A stretch of DNA of 29,670 nt, from the NCBI GenBank assembly GCA_050955105.1, contig JBPBQZ010000022.1, forward strand, positions 1 to 29,670, written 5' to 3'. Below are positions 6,425 through 14,393 of the stretch, in pieces. The stretch comes from JBPBQZ01 sp050955105. GTDB lineage: Bacteria; Pseudomonadota; Gammaproteobacteria; Burkholderiales; Burkholderiaceae. A program made the translations under genes and the position numbers. The notes below the pieces were generated by a model. It ran no database searches. It had not been told where the DNA came from and saw only the letters and a program-made list of their open reading frames with translations. Each line of letters opens with the position of its first letter. The first letter of the stretch is position 1.

Positions 6425-7771
6425 TTATGCCACGCGGCTTTTTGGCGCCGGGTCCGGCGCCACCGGGGCGCGCCCGGCGCTGGTAAGTCGGGTACGGTTT
6501 GCAATGGTCAATGCAACCAGTCCGATGCCCGAGGCGATCAAGGCACTGCGCCATCTGCGCGCACCGTCGCGTACCTTGGCCACGGGCGGGACCGCGGCAG
6601 CGCCGGGGACCCAGCGCGCCTTGGATGCGCGAGCCCGTACCGTTTTACGGCGCTTTGCTGCCGCCATTGCGGCGATCACCTTGAAACCTAGTTTCGCGCC
6701 TTGCAGGGCAAACCGCATACCGGATGGCTGGATTGCGCGCCGCCTAGGCTGGCCCTGGGCGGCGTAAGGCCGCGAATTCGCGGGAGACGGCGTGCCGTAT
6801 GCGCGCGCGCCACCGCGCCGGCCAGCGCGGCCGGACGGCGCGGCGGCGGCAGCAGTCTCGACAATTTCAGACGGCGACTTGCCGACGGTCTTTGTAGGAT
6901 CGGTCTGATTCGCGAATCCGCCCCGTACTGCCGCCACTTCGGCGCCTAGTAACAACACCGCGGCGGAGAAATACAACCACATCAACAACACCGCCAATGA
7001 TCCTGCCGCACCAAATGCGTTCGCCGTGCCGGCATGCGCGAGGTAGATCGCAAATAGCTTTTTGCCGAGTGAGAAGAGCACCGCTGATACGATGCCCCCC
7101 GTCGCCGCCTCGCGCCAGCGGACATGCGCATCCGGCAGCCATTTAATGAGCGCAGCGAAAGCGAATGACAACACGACCAGCGCCAACAAGACTTCGATGA
7201 CGTCGCCGATAATCACCAACGGCGAGTCGCCCCATATAGTTTTGCCAAGAAACGAAACGCCTGTGTCGAGCACCAGCGATACCAGCAAGAGAAACGCTAT
7301 GCCGAGAACGAGTCCGAACGACACGAGACGCACGCGTACCATCAACGCCAAGCTGGAGCGGCGTTGCGCTTCGGGGATCGGAAAGACCACGTCGAGCGCG
7401 GTGTTCAACGAGGAAAAGGTGGCGGACGCGCCGACGATCAGCAAGGCCAGCGACAAGATCGCGGCGAATCCGCCCCCTCCTCCGCGATGTGCGTTCTGCA
7501 CAATTGCCTGGATTGCGGCCGCCGCGTCGTTGCCGAGAAAATCGTGGATACGACCGAATAGCTGCCCACGTGCGGCTTCCGCGCCGTAGAACCAGCCGAT
7601 CACGGCGATAACCATCAGCAAGGTCGGTGCCAGCGAAAATGCCGAATAAAAGGCGATGCCGGCAGCCAGCGTGCTGCATTTGTCGGCGCTGAAGCGCTTG
7701 AGCGCGGCCACGGCAAGTGAGCCGTCGCGTTTCATTTCCTGGCTCAGCGCGGCCTGGGCTGGTAGCTTCAT
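6425..7771 (-). CDS. YihY/BrkB-family inner-membrane protein with basic tail
   Basis: A 448-residue protein. Residues about 25-285 form the YihY/BrkB (UPF0761) membrane domain with about six helices, including LAAGIAFYSAFSLAPTLLMV, a second helix at about 103-120, and the family signature around ALIKWLPDAHVRWREAATGG (about 207-226). Family members are often labelled ribonuclease BN by an old mistake, and their function is unsettled. The remaining 160 residues are a Pro/Arg/Ala-rich basic extension with one hydrophobic patch near the end (ALIASGIGLVALTIA). The ATG at 7771 is preferred to a TTG at 7816, though its ribosome site is weak. csbD follows on the same strand. Confidence 0.85.
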   Translation of the reverse strand: MKLPAQAALSQEMKRDGSLAVAALKRFSADKCSTLAAGIAFYSAFSLAPTLLMVIAVIGWFYGAEAARGQLFGRIHDFLGNDAAAAIQAIVQNAHRGGGGGFAAILSLALLIVGASATFSSLNTALDVVFPIPEAQRRSSLALMVRVRLVSFGLVLGIAFLLLVSLVLDTGVSFLGKTIWGDSPLVIIGDVIEVLLALVVLSFAFAALIKWLPDAHVRWREAATGGIVSAVLFSLGKKLFAIYLAHAGTANAFGAAGSLAVLLMWLYFSAAVLLLGAEVAAVRGGFANQTDPTKTVGKSPSEIVETAAAAAPSGRAGRRGGARAYGTPSPANSRPYAAQGQPRRRAIQPSGMRFALQGAKLGFKVIAAMAAAKRRKTVRARASKARWVPGAAAVPPVAKVRDGARRWRSALIASGIGLVALTIANRTRLTSAGRAPVAPDPAPKSRVA

Positions 7772-7849
7772 TGCGATCGATCCGTAGAGCAGCGGGAATA
7801 CCAGCGCTGAGCACAACGCATTCCCGCTAACTGGTCAATCTGGTCCGGG

Positions 7850-9649
7850 CTAGTTGCAGGGTGGGACGTCCAGTTGCGCCGCGGCCTCGCGTACCTTTGG
7901 GTTAGACGAATGCTGCTGTGCAATCACGAGCAGCTTGATGACCGTGTCCGGGTCGTCCAATAGGGCGAGCGCCACGTTTTCCGGCTCATCACAAAACATT
8001 TTTTGGGCAGCGGCCGGGGCGGCGTTCCATGGAGTCGCGTGGACACGCTGCCTGAACCGAGGCGATTGCAAGGCGTCGGCCAAGGCTTGCGGATCGCAAT
8101 GCAGCAGTTTCGAGAACCGTGATGTGGCTTCAGCCGCGTGCGTCGGCGCAAGATAATTCTGCATGGACCCCGGCGGCCGCCGCAGCAGATGACGGGCAAG
8201 CAACAGTGAGCGAGTTGCGCGGGGTAGTTCGGCGAACGCCGGGGGCAGATAGATACGCTCGTTTGCAACGAAGCCCTCCCGAGCATTACTCGTCGAGTCG
8301 CTGGCCGACGTTGACGGTTGGATCTGCTCGTGCACCGGTACGGCGTTATCAAGTCGTTTCGCCAGGACGAAATCGGTGCCGTCAAGGCGCCGTTGCGTTT
8401 CCGCCGCATCGAACAATTGCAGTACTCGCCGCTCTAGCGTTTGCATGGCAACTGAGCGCGTGCGTTGGTCAGCATCGGGAAAGAGCGCATCGGCGATGTC
8501 GGCGTCCTGCGACGTAATAATCACCGAAAGATAGGAATTCGCGGCGAAATGCCGAACGTCACTTAAGGACTCCGCGAGTCTTTCGGCAAAAATGCGCGAC
8601 ACGGCTCTGATATCGCTAAAACTGCGTGCGATCCCGCGCCAGTAGTCATCATCGGCGCGCCACACCGGCTGTTCAGGCTCCCAGCCTCCCTCACGCGTCG
8701 TATCGAAACGAGTTTCCGCAGCACAGAATGGGGGCGAATTTTTGGGCGGATCGAGCAGGAAAGCCGCGAGCTGGCCGTCGCCGCACGGCTCGACGCGAGC
8801 TTTGATCAAATAGGGAAGAGGCTCGCGTGGCATGCGCATGAAAATTTCGCCATTGATGTTGACGACCGGTGATTCAGATCCCGTCAATAGCCGCGATCGC
8901 CACACCCCCCAATTTTTTGGCGGTTGGCACAGGTAAGTGCCGCCGAGTGGATGCAGCGGTAGCTCCGGCAATCCGCTTTGGGCCGGTGCAACAACGTGTC
9001 GCAGCCTGGCGTCGGCTTTGACGAATGTGTCGGTATCGCCGACCTGCAACCACGCCTCGCGGTCCATGTAGACCAGTCTCAACTGTCCCCACTTTGGCGC
9101 GGTCAAAACCTGCGCACGACGCACGGCATGCGGCACTGCTTCGTCAGGTTGGACATAAGCAGATACGTCCACCTCCATATGATGCGGATAGCGACTGATT
9201 CTGAGGCGCTCGCTGCTCGGGAGCGCCGCGTCGTCGCTGTTGCCAGAAAACGGCGTCACAAACAGACCGTCCTCGTTTTCGATCGCGGCAAAGTAGTGGA
9301 CATCAAAGCGGACAAAGGCTTTTCCGTCCACATACAGGACGCGCTCTCGAAGCGACTGGGGCGCTAGCAAGGGCCGTTTGATGGCACATCCGCCCCACCA
9401 CGCCGGCGCCGGATCGGCGGCCACGCGAGACGGATAGTGGTGGCAACGAATATCGCTCGATGTTGTGAACCTCTCAATTGGCGCGGGGCCATCGGCACCT
9501 ATTTGTGCGGATGCTGCGGGTAGTTCCGATGCAGCTTGCGCGTCTGGCGTATTCGCGGCATATGGGGCGGGCAACGACCGGGCATGCAACGACGACAAAC
9601 CCGAATTCGACAAGAAGGCATTGCTGACTGGTGCAATAGCAAAGGGCAT
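7850..9649 (-). CDS. Unidentified 599-residue protein, possible secreted effector
   Basis: I do not recognise this protein. The first 60 residues are rich in Ser, Ala and Pro and poor in charge, with no Sec signal, which resembles type III secretion leaders. Three short related segments occur: VLYVDGKAFVRFDV (104-117), LVYMDREAWLQVGD (192-205) and VVNINGEIFMRMPR (262-275). These recall the small beta modules of dermonecrotic-toxin-like proteins. A stretch at 459-489 (ERIYLPPAFAELPRATR, then LLLARHLL) looks like a metallopeptidase helix region in which the zinc motif has been lost, but this is weak. The ATG at 9649 is preferred to a TTG at 9781 because the 44 extra residues (Arg/Ser/Cys-rich) look untranslated. 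Base composition seems less GC-rich than its neighbours. No secretion genes are in the window. Confidence 0.6.
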   Translation of the reverse strand: MPFAIAPVSNAFLSNSGLSSLHARSLPAPYAANTPDAQAASELPAASAQIGADGPAPIERFTTSSDIRCHHYPSRVAADPAPAWWGGCAIKRPLLAPQSLRERVLYVDGKAFVRFDVHYFAAIENEDGLFVTPFSGNSDDAALPSSERLRISRYPHHMEVDVSAYVQPDEAVPHAVRRAQVLTAPKWGQLRLVYMDREAWLQVGDTDTFVKADARLRHVVAPAQSGLPELPLHPLGGTYLCQPPKNWGVWRSRLLTGSESPVVNINGEIFMRMPREPLPYLIKARVEPCGDGQLAAFLLDPPKNSPPFCAAETRFDTTREGGWEPEQPVWRADDDYWRGIARSFSDIRAVSRIFAERLAESLSDVRHFAANSYLSVIITSQDADIADALFPDADQRTRSVAMQTLERRVLQLFDAAETQRRLDGTDFVLAKRLDNAVPVHEQIQPSTSASDSTSNAREGFVANERIYLPPAFAELPRATRSLLLARHLLRRPPGSMQNYLAPTHAAEATSRFSKLLHCDPQALADALQSPRFRQRVHATPWNAAPAAAQKMFCDEPENVALALLDDPDTVIKLLVIAQQHSSNPKVREAAAQLDVPPCN

Positions 9650-10115
9650 GGCTCGAAAACTCTCTCTAAGGGTGGACCGGCATGGGGCGCTATCGCACAG
9701 CGCCACAGACGCATTCGATCGGCATCGAAAGCGACTAGTGGCACTTCCTGCGAGCACCGTTGCCGGAAGTAGCCAATTCAAGGCTTGTTCGTAATCCCCG
9801 GCTCGATTTTGTGCGGACGACTATGAGCGAGCAGGTTCGCCGGACGAGATTTCCATTGCGCGAGCGCACACTTTCGCCGCAGCCGCAGCGCTGCCGCAGT
9901 GCAGCGAGGTTTCGATGCGTCCGGTATGATGCGGCGACCCGCTCGCGCGCCTTCGACACCTTGTGCGCGGTTTCGAACCGGCGTCGATGCCCCCTGTGCC
10001 GAGCCTCGGTGCGCTCATTTGCGATCTTTGAACCGGCACTGGGTCGTGAGCGCGAATCTGCTCCCGCGGCGCGCGCCCGCGCCATCATTTTTCCCGCATT
10101 GCTTGCAGCTCAGCC
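9650..10115. other. Intergenic region between divergent genes
   Basis: This 466-base gap must hold the start signals for the leftward 599-residue protein and the rightward MFS gene. A TATGAT at 9925-9930 could be a plus-strand -10 box, but no good -35 accompanies it. I searched for a TTCG-N16-TTCG hrpII-type box ahead of the leftward gene and found none. Open frames here (for example 9760-10119) have no protein-like features. Confidence 0.4.
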
Positions 10116-11324
10116 ATGAATGCCACCGCTTCCGCCACCTCACTTCCCCGCAGTACTCTGCTGTTGTTGGCCACGATCGCGGGCGTTGCCGTCGCGAACA
10201 TTTACTACAACCAGCCGCTACTCGACGACTTCCGCCACAGCTTTCCCAATGAAGCGCACTGGGTCGGCCTCGTACCGACGGCCACGCAACTAGGCTACGC
10301 CTTCGGCATGTTGTTCCTGGCACCGCTCGGCGACCGGTATAGCCGGCGTTCCTTGATCATCATTCTGTTGCTGGCATCGGCCGCGGCATTGGCTGCCGCT
10401 GCCGCCGCTCCCACGCTTTGGGCCTTGATCGCGGCCAGCCTGGTTGTGGGGATCGTCGCCACGGCCGCGCAGCAGGCGATTCCTTTTGCGGCAGAGCTGG
10501 CGCCGGTGGAAAAGCGCGGCGCGGCGGTCGGCATGGCCATGAGCGGCTTGTTGCTCGGTATTCTGCTGGCGCGAACTGTCGCTGGAACCGTCGCGGAGCA
10601 CGCGGGCTGGCGCTGGGTATACGGCGCGGCAGTGGTAGTGATGCTGGTGCTGGCGGCGGTCTCCATACGACTGCCGCATCGCCTGCCGTCAGTGGGACTG
10701 TCGTACCGGCAATTGCTCGGCTCCTTGGCCGCGCTGTTTCGCCGCGAGCCGGCCCTGCGCCAGGCGGCGTTGACCGGCGCCTCATTGTTCGCCGCTTTCA
10801 GCGCTTTCTGGTCGGTGTTGACGTTGCTGTTGGCCGAAGCCCCCTTTCATATGGGCTCGCAGACCGCCGGCTTGTTCGGTCTGGTGGGTGCGGCCGGCGC
10901 GCTGGCGGCGCCGCTCGCGGGCAAATCGGCGGATCGCCGTGGGCCGCTTGCGGTAGTGAAGCTGGGCATCGTGCTGTGCGCGATATCGTTCGTGATCTTC
11001 GGCTTGTCGGCGCGCAGTATCGTCGGCTTGCTGCTGGGCGTGATCGTGCTGGACATCGGCGTGCAAGCCGCGCAGATTTCGAACCAGTCGTTGATCTACG
11101 CGCTGGACCCCGGTGCCCGAAGCCGGCTGAACACCGTCTACATGGTTTGCTATTTCATCGGCGGCTCGCTCGGCTCGGCCTTGGGCTCGCTGGCTTGGCG
11201 TCATGCCGGCTGGACCGGCGTGTGCATCGTTGGCTTGGCGGCCAGCGCCGTCGCGGGTTCGAGTCTGCTGGGCTTTCTCAGGGGGCAGCGCGGCCGCGCG
11301 CTGAGCAGCAAAGACCCCAGCTGA
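10116..11324 (+). CDS. MFS transporter, drug-efflux type
   Basis: A 402-residue inner-membrane exporter of the major facilitator superfamily, with about twelve hydrophobic helices. Near the N-terminus is NIYYNQPLLDDF, typical of the YgaY-like efflux subgroup. The loop 2-3 signature region reads LAPLGDRYSRR, with the matching central-half motif near AGKSADRRGP. A proton-driven efflux role is inferred from the family, and the substrate is unknown. The ATG at 10116 has only a weak ribosome site. The gene stands alone, with unlinked genes on both sides. Confidence 0.88.
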   Translation: MNATASATSLPRSTLLLLATIAGVAVANIYYNQPLLDDFRHSFPNEAHWVGLVPTATQLGYAFGMLFLAPLGDRYSRRSLIIILLLASAAALAAAAAAPTLWALIAASLVVGIVATAAQQAIPFAAELAPVEKRGAAVGMAMSGLLLGILLARTVAGTVAEHAGWRWVYGAAVVVMLVLAAVSIRLPHRLPSVGLSYRQLLGSLAALFRREPALRQAALTGASLFAAFSAFWSVLTLLLAEAPFHMGSQTAGLFGLVGAAGALAAPLAGKSADRRGPLAVVKLGIVLCAISFVIFGLSARSIVGLLLGVIVLDIGVQAAQISNQSLIYALDPGARSRLNTVYMVCYFIGGSLGSALGSLAWRHAGWTGVCIVGLAASAVAGSSLLGFLRGQRGRALSSKDPS

Positions 11325-11409
11325 GCCGGCCGACGCACCGCACAAATATAGTCAATGTAAAAGAGCAGGACGGCGCCGCGCGCGCCCCGAAAAGCGGCAT
11401 AACGCACCA

Positions 11410-11437
11410 AAAAAACCTTTATTTACATAGGTTTTTT
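11410..11437. terminator. AT-rich inverted repeat, possible bidirectional terminator
   Basis: AAAAAACCT at 11410-11418 pairs with AGGTTTTTT at 11429-11437 around a 10-base loop, 85 bases after the MFS stop. Ends in T6 on both strands. The stem is weak in GC, so strength is uncertain. Confidence 0.45.
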
Positions 11438-11601
11438 CACATGCACGACCTATCGTTTGCGGTATCCTTTTCATTCCGCATCGCAACCTGAATCGCAAAA
11501 AAATCACAGTGCCACCGCCGCGCGTGACGACAAGTCACGCGTAATGCGGTTCAAGGGCATTTCGCACGCGAACCCTAACCGCCGTTTCGGCCGGACCTAT
11601 C

Positions 11602-11856
11602 ATGCATACTTTGCTATCGCTCATTGCCGCGATCAGTGCGCTATTGATCTTCGGCTATCTCGTCGTGTCTTTCCAGTCGGCCATTTGGGTAAGCAAGCGT
11701 CACGGAGAGTACTTTCATCTGGAGTTCGCGCCGCAACGCGCGCGCGGTAATCGCGAACCCAAACGCGTCAAGCTGTTGAGAAGAATGCGTTTGTGGGCGA
11801 TTGCGGCAGTACCGATCTGTTTGGCGGCCCTGATATTTCGCGCGGTGACAATGTAG
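11602..11856 (+). CDS. Small membrane protein, unknown function
   Basis: An 84-residue protein with one membrane helix at each end: about residues 5-24 (LLSLIAAISALLIFGYLVV) and 63-81 (LWAIAAVPICLAALIF). A basic central loop (QRARGNREPKRVKLLRRMR) should face the cytoplasm. I do not recognise a named family. It begins 277 bases after the MFS gene, beyond a terminator-like repeat, and runs toward the convergent receiver gene, ending 20 bases short of it. No strong ribosome site is visible. Confidence 0.6.
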   Translation: MHTLLSLIAAISALLIFGYLVVSFQSAIWVSKRHGEYFHLEFAPQRARGNREPKRVKLLRRMRLWAIAAVPICLAALIFRAVTM

Positions 11857-11876
11857 GACGGTGCGGCGCCGGCGCG

Positions 11877-12269
11877 TTACGTGGAAACCACTAATGCATG
11901 CGCCGCCAAGGTTTCCAGCATGCGCTCCAGTTCCAATGACTTGTCGAAGAAATGCGCAACGCCACAAGCCGCGCAGCGTCGCCTGAAGGCCGCCTGCGTG
12001 TGATTGGTCAGCACCATCGTGAACGGCGCGGGAAACGCTTCTCGAGTCTGCAGGAATTCGAGCACGTCGAAGCCGCTGCCCTCGCGTAGTTGCAAGTCGA
12101 CAATGACAACGTCGAAACGCTCGGCGCGCAAATGCTCGATCGCCTGCGGCGCGGTGTCGGCGACATTGGCGACGCGGCAAGTGCCGCCACTGTCGATTGC
12201 CTCGCTCAAGCCGTGCCTGATTAAGACGGAATCTTCGATCAGCAATACCCTCAACGGACGGGCGACCAT
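11877..12269 (-). CDS. Single-domain response regulator (CheY-like)
   Basis: A 130-residue receiver without an output domain. It has the acidic pocket (LLIEDS, E12/D13), the phosphorylated aspartate D58 (VVIVDLQL), T88 (LTNH) and K110 (FFDKS). The ATG at 12269 follows GGAG at nine bases; the longer frame to 12341 is not needed. It lies 94 bases downstream of a NarL-type regulator on the same strand, suggesting a phosphorelay branch or a brake on the same kinase. It ends shortly before the convergent small membrane gene. The partner kinase is inferred, not shown. Confidence 0.85.
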   Translation of the reverse strand: MVARPLRVLLIEDSVLIRHGLSEAIDSGGTCRVANVADTAPQAIEHLRAERFDVVIVDLQLREGSGFDVLEFLQTREAFPAPFTMVLTNHTQAAFRRRCAACGVAHFFDKSLELERMLETLAAHALVVST

Positions 12270-12363
12270 AGCAGTCGAGCTCCGTTTATTGCGACAAGAC
12301 GACGTTCGGCCAAGGTAGCCGTAGGGTTTCGCGGACGCCAAAGGCGCACCGACCCACGCCGCT

Positions 12364-12996
12364 TTAATCGATAAGACCGTTCTTGATTGCGTAATACGTC
12401 AGGTCGGCATTCGTCGCCAAGCCCATTTTCTCGAGTACGCGCGCGCGGTACGTGCTGACCGTCTTGACCGACAGATGCAATTCTTCGGCGATATCGGTGG
12501 GCACCTGTCCGGCGGAAAGCTTGCAGAAAATCTGGAATTCGCGCTGCGACAGGGATTCGTGAGGCTGCTCGTCCGGCGGCCGCGCCATTTTTTGCACCAG
12601 CACGTCGGCCGTCATCTCGGAAACATAGCGGCGGCCGCGTGCCACGGTACGCACCGCCCGCACGATTTCGACCGGGTCGGCGTCTTTGTTCAAATAGCCG
12701 TCCGCGCCCGCGCGCAGCATATTCACCGCATATTGATTTTCGGGATAACCGGAGAGGATGAGCACGCCCTGCGAAGGACGCAGCTGCTTCAGCACGCGCA
12801 GCGTATCGATGCCGTTCTTGTCCGGCATGGCAATGTCCAGCAGCACCACGTCGAAGGCCCGCTGGCGCACCAGAGAAATAGTCTGATCGCCGCTCGACGC
12901 TTCCGCGACGACCTGCATGTCGCCTTCCTCGGCAAGTACCTGCGCAAGGCCGGCCCGCACGATCGCATGATCGTCCGCGATCAGAATCTGAATCAT
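12364..12996 (-). CDS. NarL/LuxR-family response regulator
   Basis: A 210-residue two-component transcription factor. The receiver domain covers about 1-120, with acidic residues D8/D9 (IADDH), phospho-acceptor D54 (VLLDIAMPD), S82 (ILSGY) and K104 (YLNKD). A LuxR-type helix-turn-helix fills about 148-205 (LSQREFQIFCKLSAG, DIAEELHLSVKTVSTYRARV). The ATG at 12996 has AGG eight bases before it. The CHASE3 kinase at 14394 on the opposite strand belongs to the family that pairs with this type of regulator and is the likely partner. Target genes cannot be read from the sequence; the ferritin-like and DUF1328 genes in between are reasonable candidates. Confidence 0.92.
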   Translation of the reverse strand: MIQILIADDHAIVRAGLAQVLAEEGDMQVVAEASSGDQTISLVRQRAFDVVLLDIAMPDKNGIDTLRVLKQLRPSQGVLILSGYPENQYAVNMLRAGADGYLNKDADPVEIVRAVRTVARGRRYVSEMTADVLVQKMARPPDEQPHESLSQREFQIFCKLSAGQVPTDIAEELHLSVKTVSTYRARVLEKMGLATNADLTYYAIKNGLID

Positions 12997-13022
12997 CGAC
13001 GCTGCCTGGGCTGAAAGCAGCT

Positions 13023-13028
13023 ATTCTA
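13023..13028 (-). promoter_or_regulatory. Possible -10 box of the NarL-type regulator
   Basis: TAGAAT on the minus strand, 26 bases ahead of the ATG at 12996. The matching -35 region (about GACTGC) is poor, so this is tentative. Confidence 0.3.
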
Positions 13029-13078
13029 ACAATTCGAAACATCGGGCAGTCCGCCGCGTCTTGAAATACATCGGCGCA

Positions 13079-13098
13079 CGCCGGGCAGCCGCCCGGCG
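13079..13098. repeat. GC-rich hairpin below the ferritin-like gene
   Basis: CGCCGGGC and GCCCGGCG form a perfect 8-bp stem with loop AGCC, about 100 bases past the stop of the ferritin-like gene and upstream of the regulator. No T-run follows, so a terminator role is possible but unproven. Confidence 0.4.
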
Positions 13099-13195
13099 CG
13101 GCATGTCGACGAAACAACCAGCGCGGCCCAGACTGCCGCGCGCCGGCCGGCAAGCACGCTAACCATCACATCCATGCTGGCGCGCCAGGCACTGC

Positions 13196-13765
13196 TTAGC
13201 TGCGATCCAGCAAGTCAGCCATATCGTCGGCGTGCTCTTCTTCCACCGCCAGAATCTGTTCGAATATACGGCGCGTGGTGGGATCGTTCTCTGCCAGGTA
13301 CTGGATGATTTCCCGGTAGCTGTCGATTGCGACGCGCTCCGCGACCAGGTTTTCCTTGATCATGTCTTGCAGCGATTCGCCTTCGACGTATTCGGAGTGG
13401 CTGCGAGTCGCCAGGCCGTCCGGCGAAAAGTTCGGCGCACCGCCCAACTGCACGATACGTTCGGCCAGCAGATCGGCGTGTTCCTGCTCTTCCGCCGCGT
13501 GCTCGGCGAACTCAGCGGCGACCGGCTCCGCATTGATGCCCTTCGCCATAAAATAGTGACGCTTGTAGCGCAACACGCAGACAATCTCCGTGGCCAGCGC
13601 CTCATTGCACAACTTGATGACGGTCTCGCGATTCGCGGAATAGGTACCGGTAACCGCACCGTCGCTCATATGCTCACGCGCGCGTTCACGGATCGCCTTG
13701 ATGTCGAGGACGAAATCGCCTTCTTGGGGTTGCGGGGAAGCGGCTTTTACGGGGGACTGTGCCAT
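13196..13765 (-). CDS. Ferritin-like (bacterioferritin/Dps-type) protein
   Basis: A 189-residue four-helix-bundle protein with a di-iron site. The ligand pattern is E60 (NEALATE), E93-x-x-H96 (EEQEH), E143 (VAERVAIDSY) and E175-x-x-H178 (EEEHAD). The spacing fits bacterioferritin-related proteins used for iron storage and protection from peroxide. The ATG at 13765 follows AAGGAG by seven bases and is clearly better than the TTG at 13783. The gene lies between a NarL-type regulator and two DUF1328 genes on the same strand, hinting at a stress-linked role. Confidence 0.85.
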   Translation of the reverse strand: MAQSPVKAASPQPQEGDFVLDIKAIRERAREHMSDGAVTGTYSANRETVIKLCNEALATEIVCVLRYKRHYFMAKGINAEPVAAEFAEHAAEEQEHADLLAERIVQLGGAPNFSPDGLATRSHSEYVEGESLQDMIKENLVAERVAIDSYREIIQYLAENDPTTRRIFEQILAVEEEHADDMADLLDRS

Positions 13766-13816
13766 GTCAATGCTCCTTATCAAATTCTGAGATGCCTGGG
13801 GTGGCGGCGAACAACT

Positions 13817-13837
13817 GCGGCGGCTCGAAGCCGCCGC
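13817..13837. terminator. Strong hairpin between DUF1328 and ferritin-like genes
   Basis: GCGGCGGCT and AGCCGCCGC pair perfectly over nine bases with a CGA loop. It sits 26 bases beyond the stop of the first DUF1328 gene on the minus strand. The lack of a T-run makes full termination uncertain. Confidence 0.45.
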
Positions 13838-13862
13838 GTCAACCGTTCAAGGCGAAGATTCG

Positions 13863-14024
13863 CTATGTCCTGAAAACACCGAGCAAAAGGGTGACGACGA
13901 ACACCACCAGGAAGATGTAAAACAGTATCTTTGCAATTTCAGCCGCGCCGGCCGCGATGCCGGTAAAGCCGAAAACCGCGGCAATGATGGCGATGACGAA
14001 AAATATCGCTGCGTAATGAAGCAT
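13863..14024 (-). CDS. DUF1328 small membrane protein (copy 1)
   Basis: A 53-residue protein of the DUF1328/YtjA family. Two hydrophobic helices flank the hallmark FGFTGIAAGAAEIAKILF. The ATG at 14024 follows AAAGGAGA, an excellent ribosome site. It is the nearer of two neighbouring paralogues. The family is found in the inner membrane and is often stress-induced, but its task is unknown. It is short enough to be missed by many gene finders. Confidence 0.85.
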   Translation of the reverse strand: MLHYAAIFFVIAIIAAVFGFTGIAAGAAEIAKILFYIFLVVFVVTLLLGVFRT

Positions 14025-14092
14025 GGCTGCTCTCCTTTTGATCGGGCTCGGATTAACCGGCTATAGGTAGGTGAAAAACGCGAAGCGAGTCG

Positions 14093-14269
14093 CTAATCGA
14101 CCGCTTTCTTGCCCACCACGAAACCAATAACGAGGAATACGACGAAGAGAATGACGAACAGGACAAATAGGAATTTAGCGATGCTGGCAGCGCCGGCAGC
14201 TATGCCAGTAAAACCGAGTAAGCCCGCGATAATCGCGATGATCGCGAAGAAGAGTGCCCATTTCAGCAT
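14093..14269 (-). CDS. DUF1328 small membrane protein (copy 2)
   Basis: A 58-residue paralogue of the neighbour 68 bases downstream, with the same core GFTGIAAGAASIAKFLF between two hydrophobic helices and the ending VGKKAVD. The ATG at 14269 follows AGGTGG; a GTG at 14278 is a less likely start. The two copies lie head to tail and probably arose by duplication. Function is unknown. Confidence 0.85.
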   Translation of the reverse strand: MLKWALFFAIIAIIAGLLGFTGIAAGAASIAKFLFVLFVILFVVFLVIGFVVGKKAVD

Positions 14270-14393
14270 GACGTCCACCTGGTTTCTGAATCAGTGTAGG
14301 GCCATGCTAACGGCGCAACGGGAATGCTCGAATCGGTGCCGCTCCTGTTCTAGTGTGGGAATCGTCTGACATGAACGCCTGCTGGGGACCGGG

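Noticed and set aside
9650..9850. hrpII-type box (TTCG-N16-TTCG) ahead of the effector candidate
   Set aside because: TTCG motifs occur, but none at the required spacing.
9760..10119. Plus-strand open frame of 119 codons before the MFS gene
   Set aside because: Arg/Cys-rich composition, no family and no good start signal; treated as intergenic.
10418..11491. Plus-strand open frame of 357 codons
   Set aside because: It is a frame-shifted shadow of the MFS gene, with arginine- and glycine-rich sequence typical of GC-rich shadows.
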